Shown: piece after piece, positions 26,228 to 34,832 of the stretch
Position numbering within the stretch: the first letter of the stretch is position 1
Layout: every line of letters starts with the position of its first letter
From: Gillisella vitis
GTDB taxonomy: Bacteria > Pseudomonadota > Alphaproteobacteria > Rhizobiales > Rhizobiaceae
Reading direction: 5' to 3'
DNA length: 64,000 bases
NCBI RefSeq assembly: GCF_001541345.2
Contig: NZ_LMVL02000006.1
Coordinates: forward strand, 275,416 to 339,415
Made by a program: the position numbers and the translations under genes
The notes under the pieces: generated by a model
Seen by the model: the letters and a program-made list of their open reading frames with translations, nothing else
Databases searched by the model: none
Told to the model about the DNA's origin: nothing

Positions 26228-27032
26228 TAAAACCAATTCCGCACCCTTCAGCTTGAAACTTGCCGCAATTGGCGGCCTGCTATTCCTGCATCTGCCGATC
26301 CTGCTGATCTTCGTCTATGCCTTCACAACGGAAGACAAAAGCTTCCAGTGGCCGCCGCCGGGCCTGACAACGCGCTGGCTTTATGCTGCCTGGGAACGTA
26401 GCGATGTCTGGAAAGCGCTTGGTCTTTCCGTGCAGGTTGCCTCTGTTGCCACGCTGGTTGCGCTGGTGCTCGGCACGCTTTGCGCCGCAGCCGTGGCCAG
26501 AACGAAGTTTTTCGGCCGGGAGGCGATCACACTGTTGGTCATCTTGCCGATCGCCCTTCCCGGCATTGTCACCGGCATTGCGCTTCGCTCTGCTTTCGGC
26601 CTGTTTGAAATACCTTTCTCCTTCTGGACGATTGTTCTGGGTCATGCGACTTTCTGCATGGTCGTGGTCTATAACAATGCCGTTGCCCGCTTTCGCCGAC
26701 TGTCGCCCTCCTTGATCGAAGCCTCTTATGATCTCGGCGCCAACGGCCTTACGACATTCCGCCATGTCGTGTTGCCCAATATCGGCTCGGCGCTTCTGGC
26801 CGGCGGTATGCTCGCCTTTGCGCTGTCCTTCGACGAGGTGATTGTCACGACATTCACCGCCGGGCAGCAGCAGACTCTGCCAATCTGGATGCTGGAAGAA
26901 CTGATCCGTCCGCACGAACGGCCCGTCACCAATGTTGTCGCAATGATTGTGGTGCTGGTGACCTTTCTGCCGATCCTGGGTGCCTATATGTTGACGCGCA
27001 GCGGTGAAGAAACCTGTGGCTCCGATAAATAA
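26217..27032 (+). CDS. ydcV: Polyamine-type ABC transporter permease (YdcV/PotC-like)
   Basis: 271 residues from ATG 26217, inside the end of the previous gene. Six predicted helices; the first covers about residues 12-35. The EAA loop SLIEASYDLGANGLTTFRHV lies near residues 162-181. It completes the importer. The start MRSDKTNS is preferred because the longer open frame overlaps the upstream gene extensively. Confidence 0.9.
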   Translation: MRSDKTNSAPFSLKLAAIGGLLFLHLPILLIFVYAFTTEDKSFQWPPPGLTTRWLYAAWERSDVWKALGLSVQVASVATLVALVLGTLCAAAVARTKFFGREAITLLVILPIALPGIVTGIALRSAFGLFEIPFSFWTIVLGHATFCMVVVYNNAVARFRRLSPSLIEASYDLGANGLTTFRHVVLPNIGSALLAGGMLAFALSFDEVIVTTFTAGQQQTLPIWMLEELIRPHERPVTNVVAMIVVLVTFLPILGAYMLTRSGEETCGSDK

Positions 27033-27057
27033 TTCAAAGAAAACAAGGACCCTTGTC

Positions 27058-28485
27058 ATGGAAAAATCAATGCTTATCGGCTCGAAACTTGTTTCCGGTG
27101 AAGGCCAGGACGAGCGGATCCTCAACCCCAGGACCGGTGAACTGATCACGGAAATACCCGAGGCCTCGCAGGCGCAAGTCGATGCGGCGGTTGCCGCTGC
27201 TGACAGGGCTTTCCAGGGCTGGTCGAAGACGACACCGGCAGAGCGTTCGGTCTATCTGTTGCAGATCGCCGACCGTATCGAGGCTGAGGCGGATGCCTTT
27301 GCAGCCTTGGAAGCGCTCAACTGCGGTAAGCCTATTAACGCTGTGCGTAATGATGAAATTCCGGCCATCGTCGATTGTTACCGTTATTTCGCCGGTGCCG
27401 TGCGCAATATGCAAGGTGTCATTGCCGGCCAATATCTGCCGGGCATGACCTCGATGATCCGGCGTGATCCCGTCGGCATTATCGGCTCCATCGCGCCCTG
27501 GAACTATCCCTTGATGATGATGGCCTGGAAGCTTGCACCGGCCATTGCCGGCGGCAACACAGTTGTTTTCAAGCCTTCAGAGCAAACACCGCTGACCGCG
27601 CTCAAAATGGCAAAACTGCTTTCCGAAATCCTGCCTGAAGGCGTCGTTAACGTCATTCTCGGGCGCGGGGATACGGTTGGTAACACACTGATCAATCATC
27701 CGGCGATCAACATGATCTCAATCACCGGCGATATCGCCACCGGCAAAAAGATCCTCCAGGCCGCCGCCAAGACCGTCAAACGCTCGCATCTGGAATTGGG
27801 CGGCAAGGCTCCAGTCATCGTCTATGGCGATGCTGACATCGACGCCGTCGTCGCAGGTATCAAGGCCTTCGGCTATTACAATGCCGGACAGGATTGCACG
27901 GCCGCATGCCGGATCTATGCCGAAAAGAGCATCTACGCAAAATTCGTGGCCGATCTCAGCGCCGCAGTCTCCACGATCCGCTTTGGAGAAGCCGATGACA
28001 CGATGAACGAAATCGGCCCGCTGATTTCATTGCGCCAGCGCGACCGGGTGGCAAGCTTCGTGCAACGCGCAGCAGAAATCGGCCATATCGAAGTCACCGC
28101 AGGCGGCGCAACGCCGGAAGGCGGCGGCTTCTATTATCAGCCAACTGTTGTGGCAGGTGCCTTGCAATCTGACGAAATTGTCCGCCGCGAAGTCTTCGGT
28201 CCGGTCGTGTCTGTGACACCGTTCGGTGCTGACGATGATGTTATTGGCTGGGCCAATGATTCCGATTATGGCCTGGCCTCTTCTGTCTGGACCAAGGACA
28301 TATCGAAAGCGATGAATGCAGCCGCCAGCCTGCGGTATGGCTGTACCTGGATCAACACCCATTTCATGCTATGCAACGAGATGCCACACGGCGGATTGAA
28401 GCAATCCGGCTATGGCAAGGATCTCTCCCAATATGCGCTCGAAGATTACACCGTCGTCCGACATGTTATGATCAATCACGGGTGA
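27058..28485 (+). CDS. Gamma-aminobutyraldehyde dehydrogenase-like aldehyde dehydrogenase
   Basis: NAD(P)-dependent aldehyde dehydrogenase, 475 residues. AAGGA precedes ATG 27058. Active-site residues are visible: Asn149 in IAPWNYP, Glu246 in LELGGKAP and catalytic Cys280 in NAGQDCTAACR. Length and context match E. coli YdcW (PatD), which oxidises 4-aminobutanal from putrescine to GABA. It is the fifth gene of the transport operon, 25 bases after the last permease. No putrescine aminotransferase is seen nearby, so the aldehyde would have to be made by an enzyme encoded elsewhere. Confidence 0.88.
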   Translation: MEKSMLIGSKLVSGEGQDERILNPRTGELITEIPEASQAQVDAAVAAADRAFQGWSKTTPAERSVYLLQIADRIEAEADAFAALEALNCGKPINAVRNDEIPAIVDCYRYFAGAVRNMQGVIAGQYLPGMTSMIRRDPVGIIGSIAPWNYPLMMMAWKLAPAIAGGNTVVFKPSEQTPLTALKMAKLLSEILPEGVVNVILGRGDTVGNTLINHPAINMISITGDIATGKKILQAAAKTVKRSHLELGGKAPVIVYGDADIDAVVAGIKAFGYYNAGQDCTAACRIYAEKSIYAKFVADLSAAVSTIRFGEADDTMNEIGPLISLRQRDRVASFVQRAAEIGHIEVTAGGATPEGGGFYYQPTVVAGALQSDEIVRREVFGPVVSVTPFGADDDVIGWANDSDYGLASSVWTKDISKAMNAAASLRYGCTWINTHFMLCNEMPHGGLKQSGYGKDLSQYALEDYTVVRHVMINHG

Positions 28486-28770
28486 TCGAGTTGGTTTCTT
28501 TGCGGATCAATTTCAACGCGGCCCTTTTATTCCCGCGGCTTTGCACAAGGGCTTCGAGAACATAGATGTTGGCGCTAGGGCGTTGGTGTCAGGCGGCCTA
28601 TATCGCGGCTTCGCCAGTCTGACGAGGTTGTACGTGTGAAGCAGCGTCGGAGGCTACCCCTATGACTGGTCCCGTAAGGCCCTGCTCTACTGAGATAAAA
28701 TGGAGATCAGGTGGGGAGCACGATCAATGCCGATGAACACCCCACACGCGCAGAAATTTTACAGGTAAAG

Positions 28771-29985
28771 TCAGGCGTTCTGCAACACGATTGCCTCGAC
28801 CGATGGTCGGCGGCGGCTGAGCAAAAACAGGTTCAGAAGCGCGCCGCATGAGCATAGTGAGGCGAGACCAAGGAGGACATGACTGCCAAACTGTGTCAGC
28901 AAACTGATAAAGATCGGAGGCGATGCGGCCGAAATTAGATTGAGCGGCAGTGCGATGCGCGACGTTGCTTTGGCAAATTCGGCCTTGTCGTAGAATAACA
29001 AAGGGATGGTGGCCCGAGACACCGCCAGCGCGCCGCTGCCCAGGCCGTAAATCAGGATGAAGCCAGGGACTGTCCAATAGATGCCATCGCCTACGATGAG
29101 CAGCAGCATTGCGACAGGCAGACAAATACCGGCGACCAGGCCGGTGGTTATCCCATCCCATCGACCGCCACCCACGAAATCCAATCCGCGAGCACACACC
29201 TGAATGACCCCCAGCATCGAGCCGAAGGCAATCGCTTGGGACTTTGGTAATCCCTCAGCCTGCAAGAGTTCGATCAGTACGGCAGAAAACCCGAAGGTAA
29301 CGAAGGCATTGAGGGCGATGGCTGTTACTATGAGAGCGAAAGTGCCTTTGCGTGCGATCGTTGTCGGCCCGGTCGCCGGCGCTGACGGGCTCGTCGCCTC
29401 CCCCCGATATGCCCGGCGCGGCAAGCCGAAGACATAAAACGGCAGGCATACCAGCACCATCATTGCTGCATAGACGAGGCAGGTGCCACGCCAGCCCACT
29501 GCTGCCGAAAGAAATGCGGTCGTCGGCCAGAAGATGCTACTAGACAGCCCCGTTACCAGCATGAGTGCGCCGATGGCGCTCTTGGCCTTCCGTCCGGCGA
29601 TCTCATTGAGCATGATATAGGCCGCTGTGGTCAGTGTGGCGCTGCCGGCTGTACCCAGAATGACCCAGGCCGCGAAATAGAGCACTGGCCCTGTTGAAAC
29701 GGAAAGCAGCACAAAGCCGGCCGCAGCGAGAACAGCCCCGGCCATCATCACGCGGCGGGCGCCGAACCGCATAAATCCCTTCGCCAACACCGGAGCCCAT
29801 AGGCCCATGACGACATACAGGACTGAACTGCCAGCGAAGGCCGCCTCGATGCTCATACCAAGACCGGCGGCAACCTGCTGGCCGATGATCGCGGGAAGGC
29901 TGACCGTACCCCACCCTATCACCTGCGTCACGGCAAGGACGAAGAGGACACTGATGATTTTCCTGTCGGGTCCTAGGAAGCGCAT
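28771..29985 (-). CDS. Major facilitator superfamily transporter
   Basis: 404-residue integral membrane protein with about 12 hydrophobic segments in two halves and a cytoplasmic loop near residues 195-212 (GEATSPSAPATGP). MGLWAPVLAKGFMRFGARRVM (residues 56-76) fits the MFS loop 2-3 signature. It is convergent with the aldehyde dehydrogenase gene across 285 bases that show no gene. No dedicated regulator is adjacent. Substrate unknown; it resembles MFS members annotated as monocarboxylate or drug exporters only in general layout. Confidence 0.82.
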   Translation of the reverse strand: MRFLGPDRKIISVLFVLAVTQVIGWGTVSLPAIIGQQVAAGLGMSIEAAFAGSSVLYVVMGLWAPVLAKGFMRFGARRVMMAGAVLAAAGFVLLSVSTGPVLYFAAWVILGTAGSATLTTAAYIMLNEIAGRKAKSAIGALMLVTGLSSSIFWPTTAFLSAAVGWRGTCLVYAAMMVLVCLPFYVFGLPRRAYRGEATSPSAPATGPTTIARKGTFALIVTAIALNAFVTFGFSAVLIELLQAEGLPKSQAIAFGSMLGVIQVCARGLDFVGGGRWDGITTGLVAGICLPVAMLLLIVGDGIYWTVPGFILIYGLGSGALAVSRATIPLLFYDKAEFAKATSRIALPLNLISAASPPIFISLLTQFGSHVLLGLASLCSCGALLNLFLLSRRRPSVEAIVLQNA

Positions 29986-30117
29986 AGGCCTGCCAATAAC
30001 AATTAAAATTGCTGATTAGCAGACTTCACATATCAAGTAGATGACAGCTGTGTTCGAGTGTGTCGGATCAATGCTGACGACGTCAGGCAGACCATCTAAA
30101 AACTCTGCTTGCCACAA

Positions 30118-30696
30118 TTATTGATCCCAGCCGACAATTGTGAGCTTGGGCCACATTTTGATCCAGCGATCGATCTTCTTTTCGTATATTTCGCATGTAA
30201 TCTGCTTTTTGTTTGGGCGGACGACAGCACCAAACAGGTCGGAAAGTCCATAGGGAGCGCACAACTCCAGGCTAGTATGGGCAGGTCGCAGGCCCACGGC
30301 CGCCGCCGCTGTCGGAAAAGTGGTTATGGCTTCGGCTGTTGAAGTATACGGATTAATCGAATATCCGAACTTGGCTTCGTACCAAGAGTGTACTCTGGCT
30401 TGGTTTTTCACATCTATCCAGACTGGCAACCCCGAGAATGCTGATCGGATACGGGCCGAGTGTTCGGCTTCCGAGACCTCTTAAAGATCATCGGGATCGA
30501 AATAAACGATATCGATGTCTTGGATGCCATAAGCGGGCGGGAAACCAAAAATGTGGTTCCAAACCGTTTGGGCGATAGCACCGGCCACAAGCTAGGAATC
30601 AGGCAGGGCAATCTCATCCCAGTTGCTAAGAACTGAAGAAAGCAGTGGGCTCTTGGAGACGATCTCTTGTAATTCCAGGTGCAGTTCGTCGCTCAC
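30118..30696 (-). pseudogene. Nucleotidyltransferase-family protein (DUF925/COG3575-like) with two in-frame stops
   Basis: Reading from GTG 30696 (AGGAAG upstream) one frame of 193 codons is kept throughout but interrupted twice. A TAG at 30594-30592 replaces what is normally Trp in the PDSWLVAG motif, and a TAA at 30483-30481 follows DIVYFDPDDL. Either side matches the family: LVAGAIAQTVWNHIFGF, DIDIVYFDPDDL (metal-binding Asp), WIDVKNQARVHSWY and a C-terminus with LCAPYGLSDLFG. No frameshift is present, so it is a recently inactivated gene. Without suppression it would yield only short peptides. Confidence 0.75.
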
Positions 30697-31057
30697 ATAA
30701 ATCTTCCTTCGAACGGCTTGGCTGATTCCAAATAGCACGTCGCCGCGCTAGATTCTGCCATGGCACATCTTTCTGGAACAGAGAGCGCACAATTGCTGCT
30801 TCTCGCGGAAGGGCAATGTCACATTGCTTGAATAAGCCAAGCGAAGGGCTTGCAGTTGAAATCAAGCCACCGCGTCGGTCATAGCCTTCCACTGCGCCAT
30901 TGCGGGGATTCTATGACTCTGGGTAGTCAGAGCTGAAGCAAATGTCGGCGTCCGTGCTCGCAACCGGATGACTGAACCTGGCCATTAAGAGTTCAGCCGC
31001 GTTGCATGAAAACTCAAAGGGTCGGGCTAATTTATCAACGCCGCCGACGATTCTTTT
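30697..31057. other. Intergenic stretch upstream of the GGDEF-EAL gene
   Basis: No gene supported. An 88-codon minus frame over 30626-30892 was considered but overlaps the broken nucleotidyltransferase start and has no recognisable motif. The right end becomes very AT-rich and leads into a candidate promoter. Confidence 0.35.
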
Positions 31058-31086
31058 TTGATCGAACTTTTTTATCATTATATAAG
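31058..31086 (+). promoter_or_regulatory. Candidate sigma-70-type promoter of the GGDEF-EAL gene
   Basis: TTGATC (31058-31063) and TATAAG (31081-31086) with a 17-base spacer in an AT-rich patch, 49 bases before the start codon. Pattern match only. Confidence 0.4.
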
Positions 31087-31134
31087 TAATATATAATTAT
31101 AACGGCAGGCTGAACCCTAATCCTGGATTAAACG

Positions 31135-33078
31135 ATGCCGGTTTTCAAATTCTCTAAACTCGTTCGTGAATTGCTGACTGTCCGATCTGATAATCCCGAT
31201 TTGCTAAAAGCCCAATATCGCGCCTTTTCAAGCCAAATGCCGATGATGTATTTCATCTTGTTAAGCAGCAGCTGGGCGCTGGCCATCACACATTTCCATT
31301 CCTCACCCTTGTCTCTTACCGTCGGCATACCGCTCCTATTTACGTGTCTGGGCGGCCTACGAATGGTATTCTGGTTGCGAAACCGCAGTGTCAATCCGAC
31401 AGCTGAAATGGCACATGCCGCAATGATCTTCACAAATCGTCTTTCTATTGTAATTGCGATCGCTTTTGCCGTTTGGTGTTACATGTTGTTACCTTATGGA
31501 GATGAATACGAGCGATCTTACGTCTCTTTCTACATGGCAATTACTGTGATGTCGTGCATTTTCTGCCTGATGTATCTCCGGTCGGCAGCAGTCATTGTCA
31601 CTATAATTGTCAGTATATCATTTCTAATATTTTTCATTCCACTGTATAAGATTATTTCCATAGCCGTTGCGGTCAATGTCATGTTGGTTTGCGCAGGTAT
31701 TATATCGGTTTTGCTCAAGAATTACCGCAATTTCGAGCAGATGGTCCTATCAAAACATAGGGCAGAAGCATTGAGCAACGAAAATTTGCGACTGGCCCAC
31801 GTCGATAGCCTAACCGAGCTACCAAACCGACGAGCGTTTTTTTCGTATCTTGAAGTCGAGCTGAGGAACGCGAGCGCCGTTGGTTCCAGAGTAGCCCTTG
31901 GCATTATCGACCTCGACGGGTTCAAACCAATTAACGACCTTTACGGCCATTCGACAGGTGATCGGCTTCTGGTTGAAGTGGCAAAGCGTCTCCTGGCTCT
32001 TCCTGAGGGCCACGAAGTCTTCCGGCTGGGTGGTGACGAATTTGCTATTATTGCGACGAACTCTCTAGACGATGAACAGTTCTTAAGCGCCTTCAATGCA
32101 CTGAGCGAGAGGCTTCATCACCCTTTTTATATGGCGGAGGCCACCGTTCAGGTTTCTGCATCAATTGGCATTTCATTCTATCCGGATCTTACATCGACGC
32201 CAGAGAGATTGTTTGATCAGGCTGACTACGCCCTCTATCACGCAAAGAATACTCGACGTGGGAGTGCGGTATTGTTTAACGCGTGCCATGAAAGACAAAT
32301 CAATATTAACGCCAGCATCGAACAAACACTCAAGCAAGCTGACATATCGCAAGAAATGTCTATCCTCTATCAGCCCATCATTGATATCAGACGGCGCAAG
32401 CCCGTTGGCTTTGAGGCACTGGCCCGGTGGGAAAGCCCAACTTTAGGCCAAGTATCGCCAGCCGAGTTTTTTCCTATTGCGGAGCGGGCTGGAATTGTCG
32501 GTCTTTTAACAAGACCACTTCTCAGAAAGGCCCTCGATGCGGCCAGCCAATGGGATAGCGATCTGCGGCTATCATTCAATCTTTCTGCTTACGACCTTAA
32601 CTCGAGCGAAAGTGCTGCGCTCTTGATCGACATCATCGAAAGTGGAAAATTTGATGCTGGCCGAATTGATTTTGAAATTACCGAAACAGCATTCACACAT
32701 GATTTTGCCCAGGTGAAGCGGTCTATTGAAATGTTGCGCCTACTCGGCTGCGGAATTTCTCTTGACGATTTTGGTATTGGTTATTCGAGCCTCACACGGC
32801 TGCACTCTCTTCCACTCACCAAGATCAAGATTGATCGCAGCTTTGTCGTAGGTCTGGACAAGACACCTGCAAGTTATAAAATTGTCAAATCCGTGCTCGC
32901 TCTCAGCCAGGATATGGGATTGGAGTGTGTTGTTGAAGGTATAGAGACACACGACGAATTGGCGGCTCTACAAAAACTCGGTGGCATCCTCGTTCAAGGT
33001 TATATCTGTTCTCCGCCACTGCTTGAGTCAGATGTGGCTGAGTTCGTTGCTCGATCTACGAATACCGGTGCTGTGTAG
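31135..33078 (+). CDS. Membrane-bound GGDEF-EAL protein (c-di-GMP turnover)
   Basis: 647 residues: an N-terminal membrane domain with five or six hydrophobic segments between about residues 36 and 195, a GGDEF domain (LTELPNRRAFF near 227, intact GGDEF at 299-303) and an EAL domain (EAL at 427-429, DDFGIGYSSL near 545, VEGIET near 605). Both active-site signatures are intact, so it may make or degrade cyclic di-GMP; the direction cannot be told. The ATG follows an AT-rich promoter. It stands alone, flanked by a pseudogene and an exported cytochrome-like gene. Codon use and base content are more AT-rich than neighbouring operons, hinting at a different history. Confidence 0.93.
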   Translation: MPVFKFSKLVRELLTVRSDNPDLLKAQYRAFSSQMPMMYFILLSSSWALAITHFHSSPLSLTVGIPLLFTCLGGLRMVFWLRNRSVNPTAEMAHAAMIFTNRLSIVIAIAFAVWCYMLLPYGDEYERSYVSFYMAITVMSCIFCLMYLRSAAVIVTIIVSISFLIFFIPLYKIISIAVAVNVMLVCAGIISVLLKNYRNFEQMVLSKHRAEALSNENLRLAHVDSLTELPNRRAFFSYLEVELRNASAVGSRVALGIIDLDGFKPINDLYGHSTGDRLLVEVAKRLLALPEGHEVFRLGGDEFAIIATNSLDDEQFLSAFNALSERLHHPFYMAEATVQVSASIGISFYPDLTSTPERLFDQADYALYHAKNTRRGSAVLFNACHERQININASIEQTLKQADISQEMSILYQPIIDIRRRKPVGFEALARWESPTLGQVSPAEFFPIAERAGIVGLLTRPLLRKALDAASQWDSDLRLSFNLSAYDLNSSESAALLIDIIESGKFDAGRIDFEITETAFTHDFAQVKRSIEMLRLLGCGISLDDFGIGYSSLTRLHSLPLTKIKIDRSFVVGLDKTPASYKIVKSVLALSQDMGLECVVEGIETHDELAALQKLGGILVQGYICSPPLLESDVAEFVARSTNTGAV

Positions 33079-33429
33079 GCTTCCGCTGTGTTGAATTTTC
33101 GATTTACCAGCGTTGATACTTTGAGCCATTCTGACGTCGCTGACTGAACGCTGATATATTTCCTTAAATTGTCTGTCGGTCAGGCCATAGAGCGGTTACT
33201 TTCCCGCCTGCCGTCGTCACGCAATGTAGCGGAACTTCCCGGTTCGCTGATGGCATTCATGCCGCTGACCATGCGGGATGCGCGTGCGCCAGGATTAACT
33301 GGGCATCATCATCCGTTAACACACCTGGATAAACTAAAAAATAAACATAAAGCACGAGTCAGGTTGTATATTTACAATCCCAGACTCTTGGCTTTACATC
33401 GGCTTAACATCACCGAGCTGGGAGCCATG
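33079..33429. other. Intergenic stretch before the exported CxxCH protein
   Basis: 350 bases with no supported gene. A frame open from 33169 into the next gene has no ribosome site and looks like noise before its ATGs at 33427/33430. AT-rich patches at about 33330-33400 probably include the promoter; no palindrome was recognised. Confidence 0.35.
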
Positions 33430-34788
33430 ATGAAAACTGTTCTTTTTTGTTTAGCAATTTTTCTTTTGCCTATTTCAGCTGCTCTTGCCGATTGTCCCGC
33501 CCCCATCGACAACAGTTTCGCAGCAGCAGCCAAAGCCAACTTCGACTGCTCCAGTAGCCTGCCCCTGAAAGGTCACGAGACGGATCGCAAGTTCCAGATC
33601 CACTACGATTTTCCAAAGACCTTGCCCGATACCAGCAAGTTGCCCTGGTTGACGATTGATCCCTTCAAGAACCCCGCTGACTACATGCAGGCCGTCTTGA
33701 ATTACGTTACCAAAGTGAACGCCCGTCCTGATATCGATTGGCGCGTTCAAGACAACAAGGTCGAGGAATGGTGCGATGCGCCATGGTTCTTCATGTTGAG
33801 GGAGCCACTGCACGGCATGACCACCGAACGATGGTCTCGCCCCAAGGAGCTGCATGCTCTGCAAACGAATTGGGAGCGTACTTTCGCTGTCGGGATCTAC
33901 AATGATGTGGCCTGTTACGGTCTTGGTCAGATCTGGGCCGATCCGGCCTTTCCCAAAACCCTTGATTTTGCATTCGCGGAGGGCGCCGTTGCCGCCAAAA
34001 TGCTGTTCACCTCAGCGACACCTTCCAGCCTTCCTTATCTTGCAGGGTCAAAGGAGTGGGACGTTGCCGGAGAAAAGGACGGCAGCACCATGACGATGCG
34101 GCTTCTGCAATTTGATCTCTCGATCAAGGACAAGCGTTCGCCCAACGGCTGGTTCTTCGGGACTTTCGTCTATAATGCCATGCAGCCCGGTGATACGCCT
34201 TATCAACGCCTTGTTCCGGTCGGTCTGATCTGGGGAAGCGATCCCGCGTTGAATGCAACAGCCTATCTCGAGCAAGCCATGTCGCCGACCGAAAGCTGGG
34301 TCAATCCTGCGGTCGCAACTATGTTTTATCCCCTCCCGAGACAGCATCTCGGCCTTTTCGGGCGCGCCAATGGCCCGGTCGACAACCCAATGTCCGCCTG
34401 CATTACATGCCATCAGCGCGCGCTTGACTGGGGGACCGCAGTCTTGCCTGACAGCCCTGAAGCGGCGCAAGCGGCGGAACTGTTGCCAGATGCTCCCACT
34501 GATCCATACAATGACTCAGCCGTCGCCGCCTATTTCAGAAACATTGGGTCCAATTCACCCGTGCCGGACACGCAATCGCTTGATTATGTTTTGCAGGTTT
34601 CAAAAGGGATTGCTGCATTCCGCAATTGGGTGAAGACCGATTTTCCTGACCATGCCGCATCCACCTCGGATGTCCCGCCCTACCCCTTCAAACCTGGCAA
34701 CACAATCACCACGGTGCCCGTTGACATTACTGCTCCCGGCACTGAAAAACCTGGAAACGATCCGACCGGCAAGCTTTTCCTTCGCTGA
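33430..34788 (+). CDS. Exported protein with one CxxCH haem-c motif
   Basis: 452 residues. GGGAG lies five bases before ATG 33430 (another ATG is directly upstream). Residues 1-20 (MKTVLFCLAIFLLPISAALA) are a clear signal peptide. Most of the body has no recognised domain and is rich in Trp and Pro. Cys324-Ile-Thr-Cys-His328 forms a single covalent haem-binding motif in MSACITCHQRALDWG. A periplasmic c-type cytochrome-like protein is the natural reading, but the family is not recognised and the large N-terminal part is unusual for a simple cytochrome. It is followed after 44 bases by a SARP-like regulator on the same strand, suggesting a functional pair. Confidence 0.75.
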   Translation: MKTVLFCLAIFLLPISAALADCPAPIDNSFAAAAKANFDCSSSLPLKGHETDRKFQIHYDFPKTLPDTSKLPWLTIDPFKNPADYMQAVLNYVTKVNARPDIDWRVQDNKVEEWCDAPWFFMLREPLHGMTTERWSRPKELHALQTNWERTFAVGIYNDVACYGLGQIWADPAFPKTLDFAFAEGAVAAKMLFTSATPSSLPYLAGSKEWDVAGEKDGSTMTMRLLQFDLSIKDKRSPNGWFFGTFVYNAMQPGDTPYQRLVPVGLIWGSDPALNATAYLEQAMSPTESWVNPAVATMFYPLPRQHLGLFGRANGPVDNPMSACITCHQRALDWGTAVLPDSPEAAQAAELLPDAPTDPYNDSAVAAYFRNIGSNSPVPDTQSLDYVLQVSKGIAAFRNWVKTDFPDHAASTSDVPPYPFKPGNTITTVPVDITAPGTEKPGNDPTGKLFLR

Positions 34789-34832
34789 TCCAATATGATA
34801 ATCTAACTATATCCCGTCTTCAGGAGCTGCGC

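Noticed and set aside
30626..30892. 88-codon minus-strand frame upstream of the nucleotidyltransferase remnant
   Set aside because: No recognisable motif, and it overlaps the ribosome site and first codons of the remnant in another frame.
33169..33429. 87-codon N-terminal extension of the CxxCH protein
   Set aside because: It would place the signal peptide internally; the GGGAG site and signal sequence support the start at 33430.
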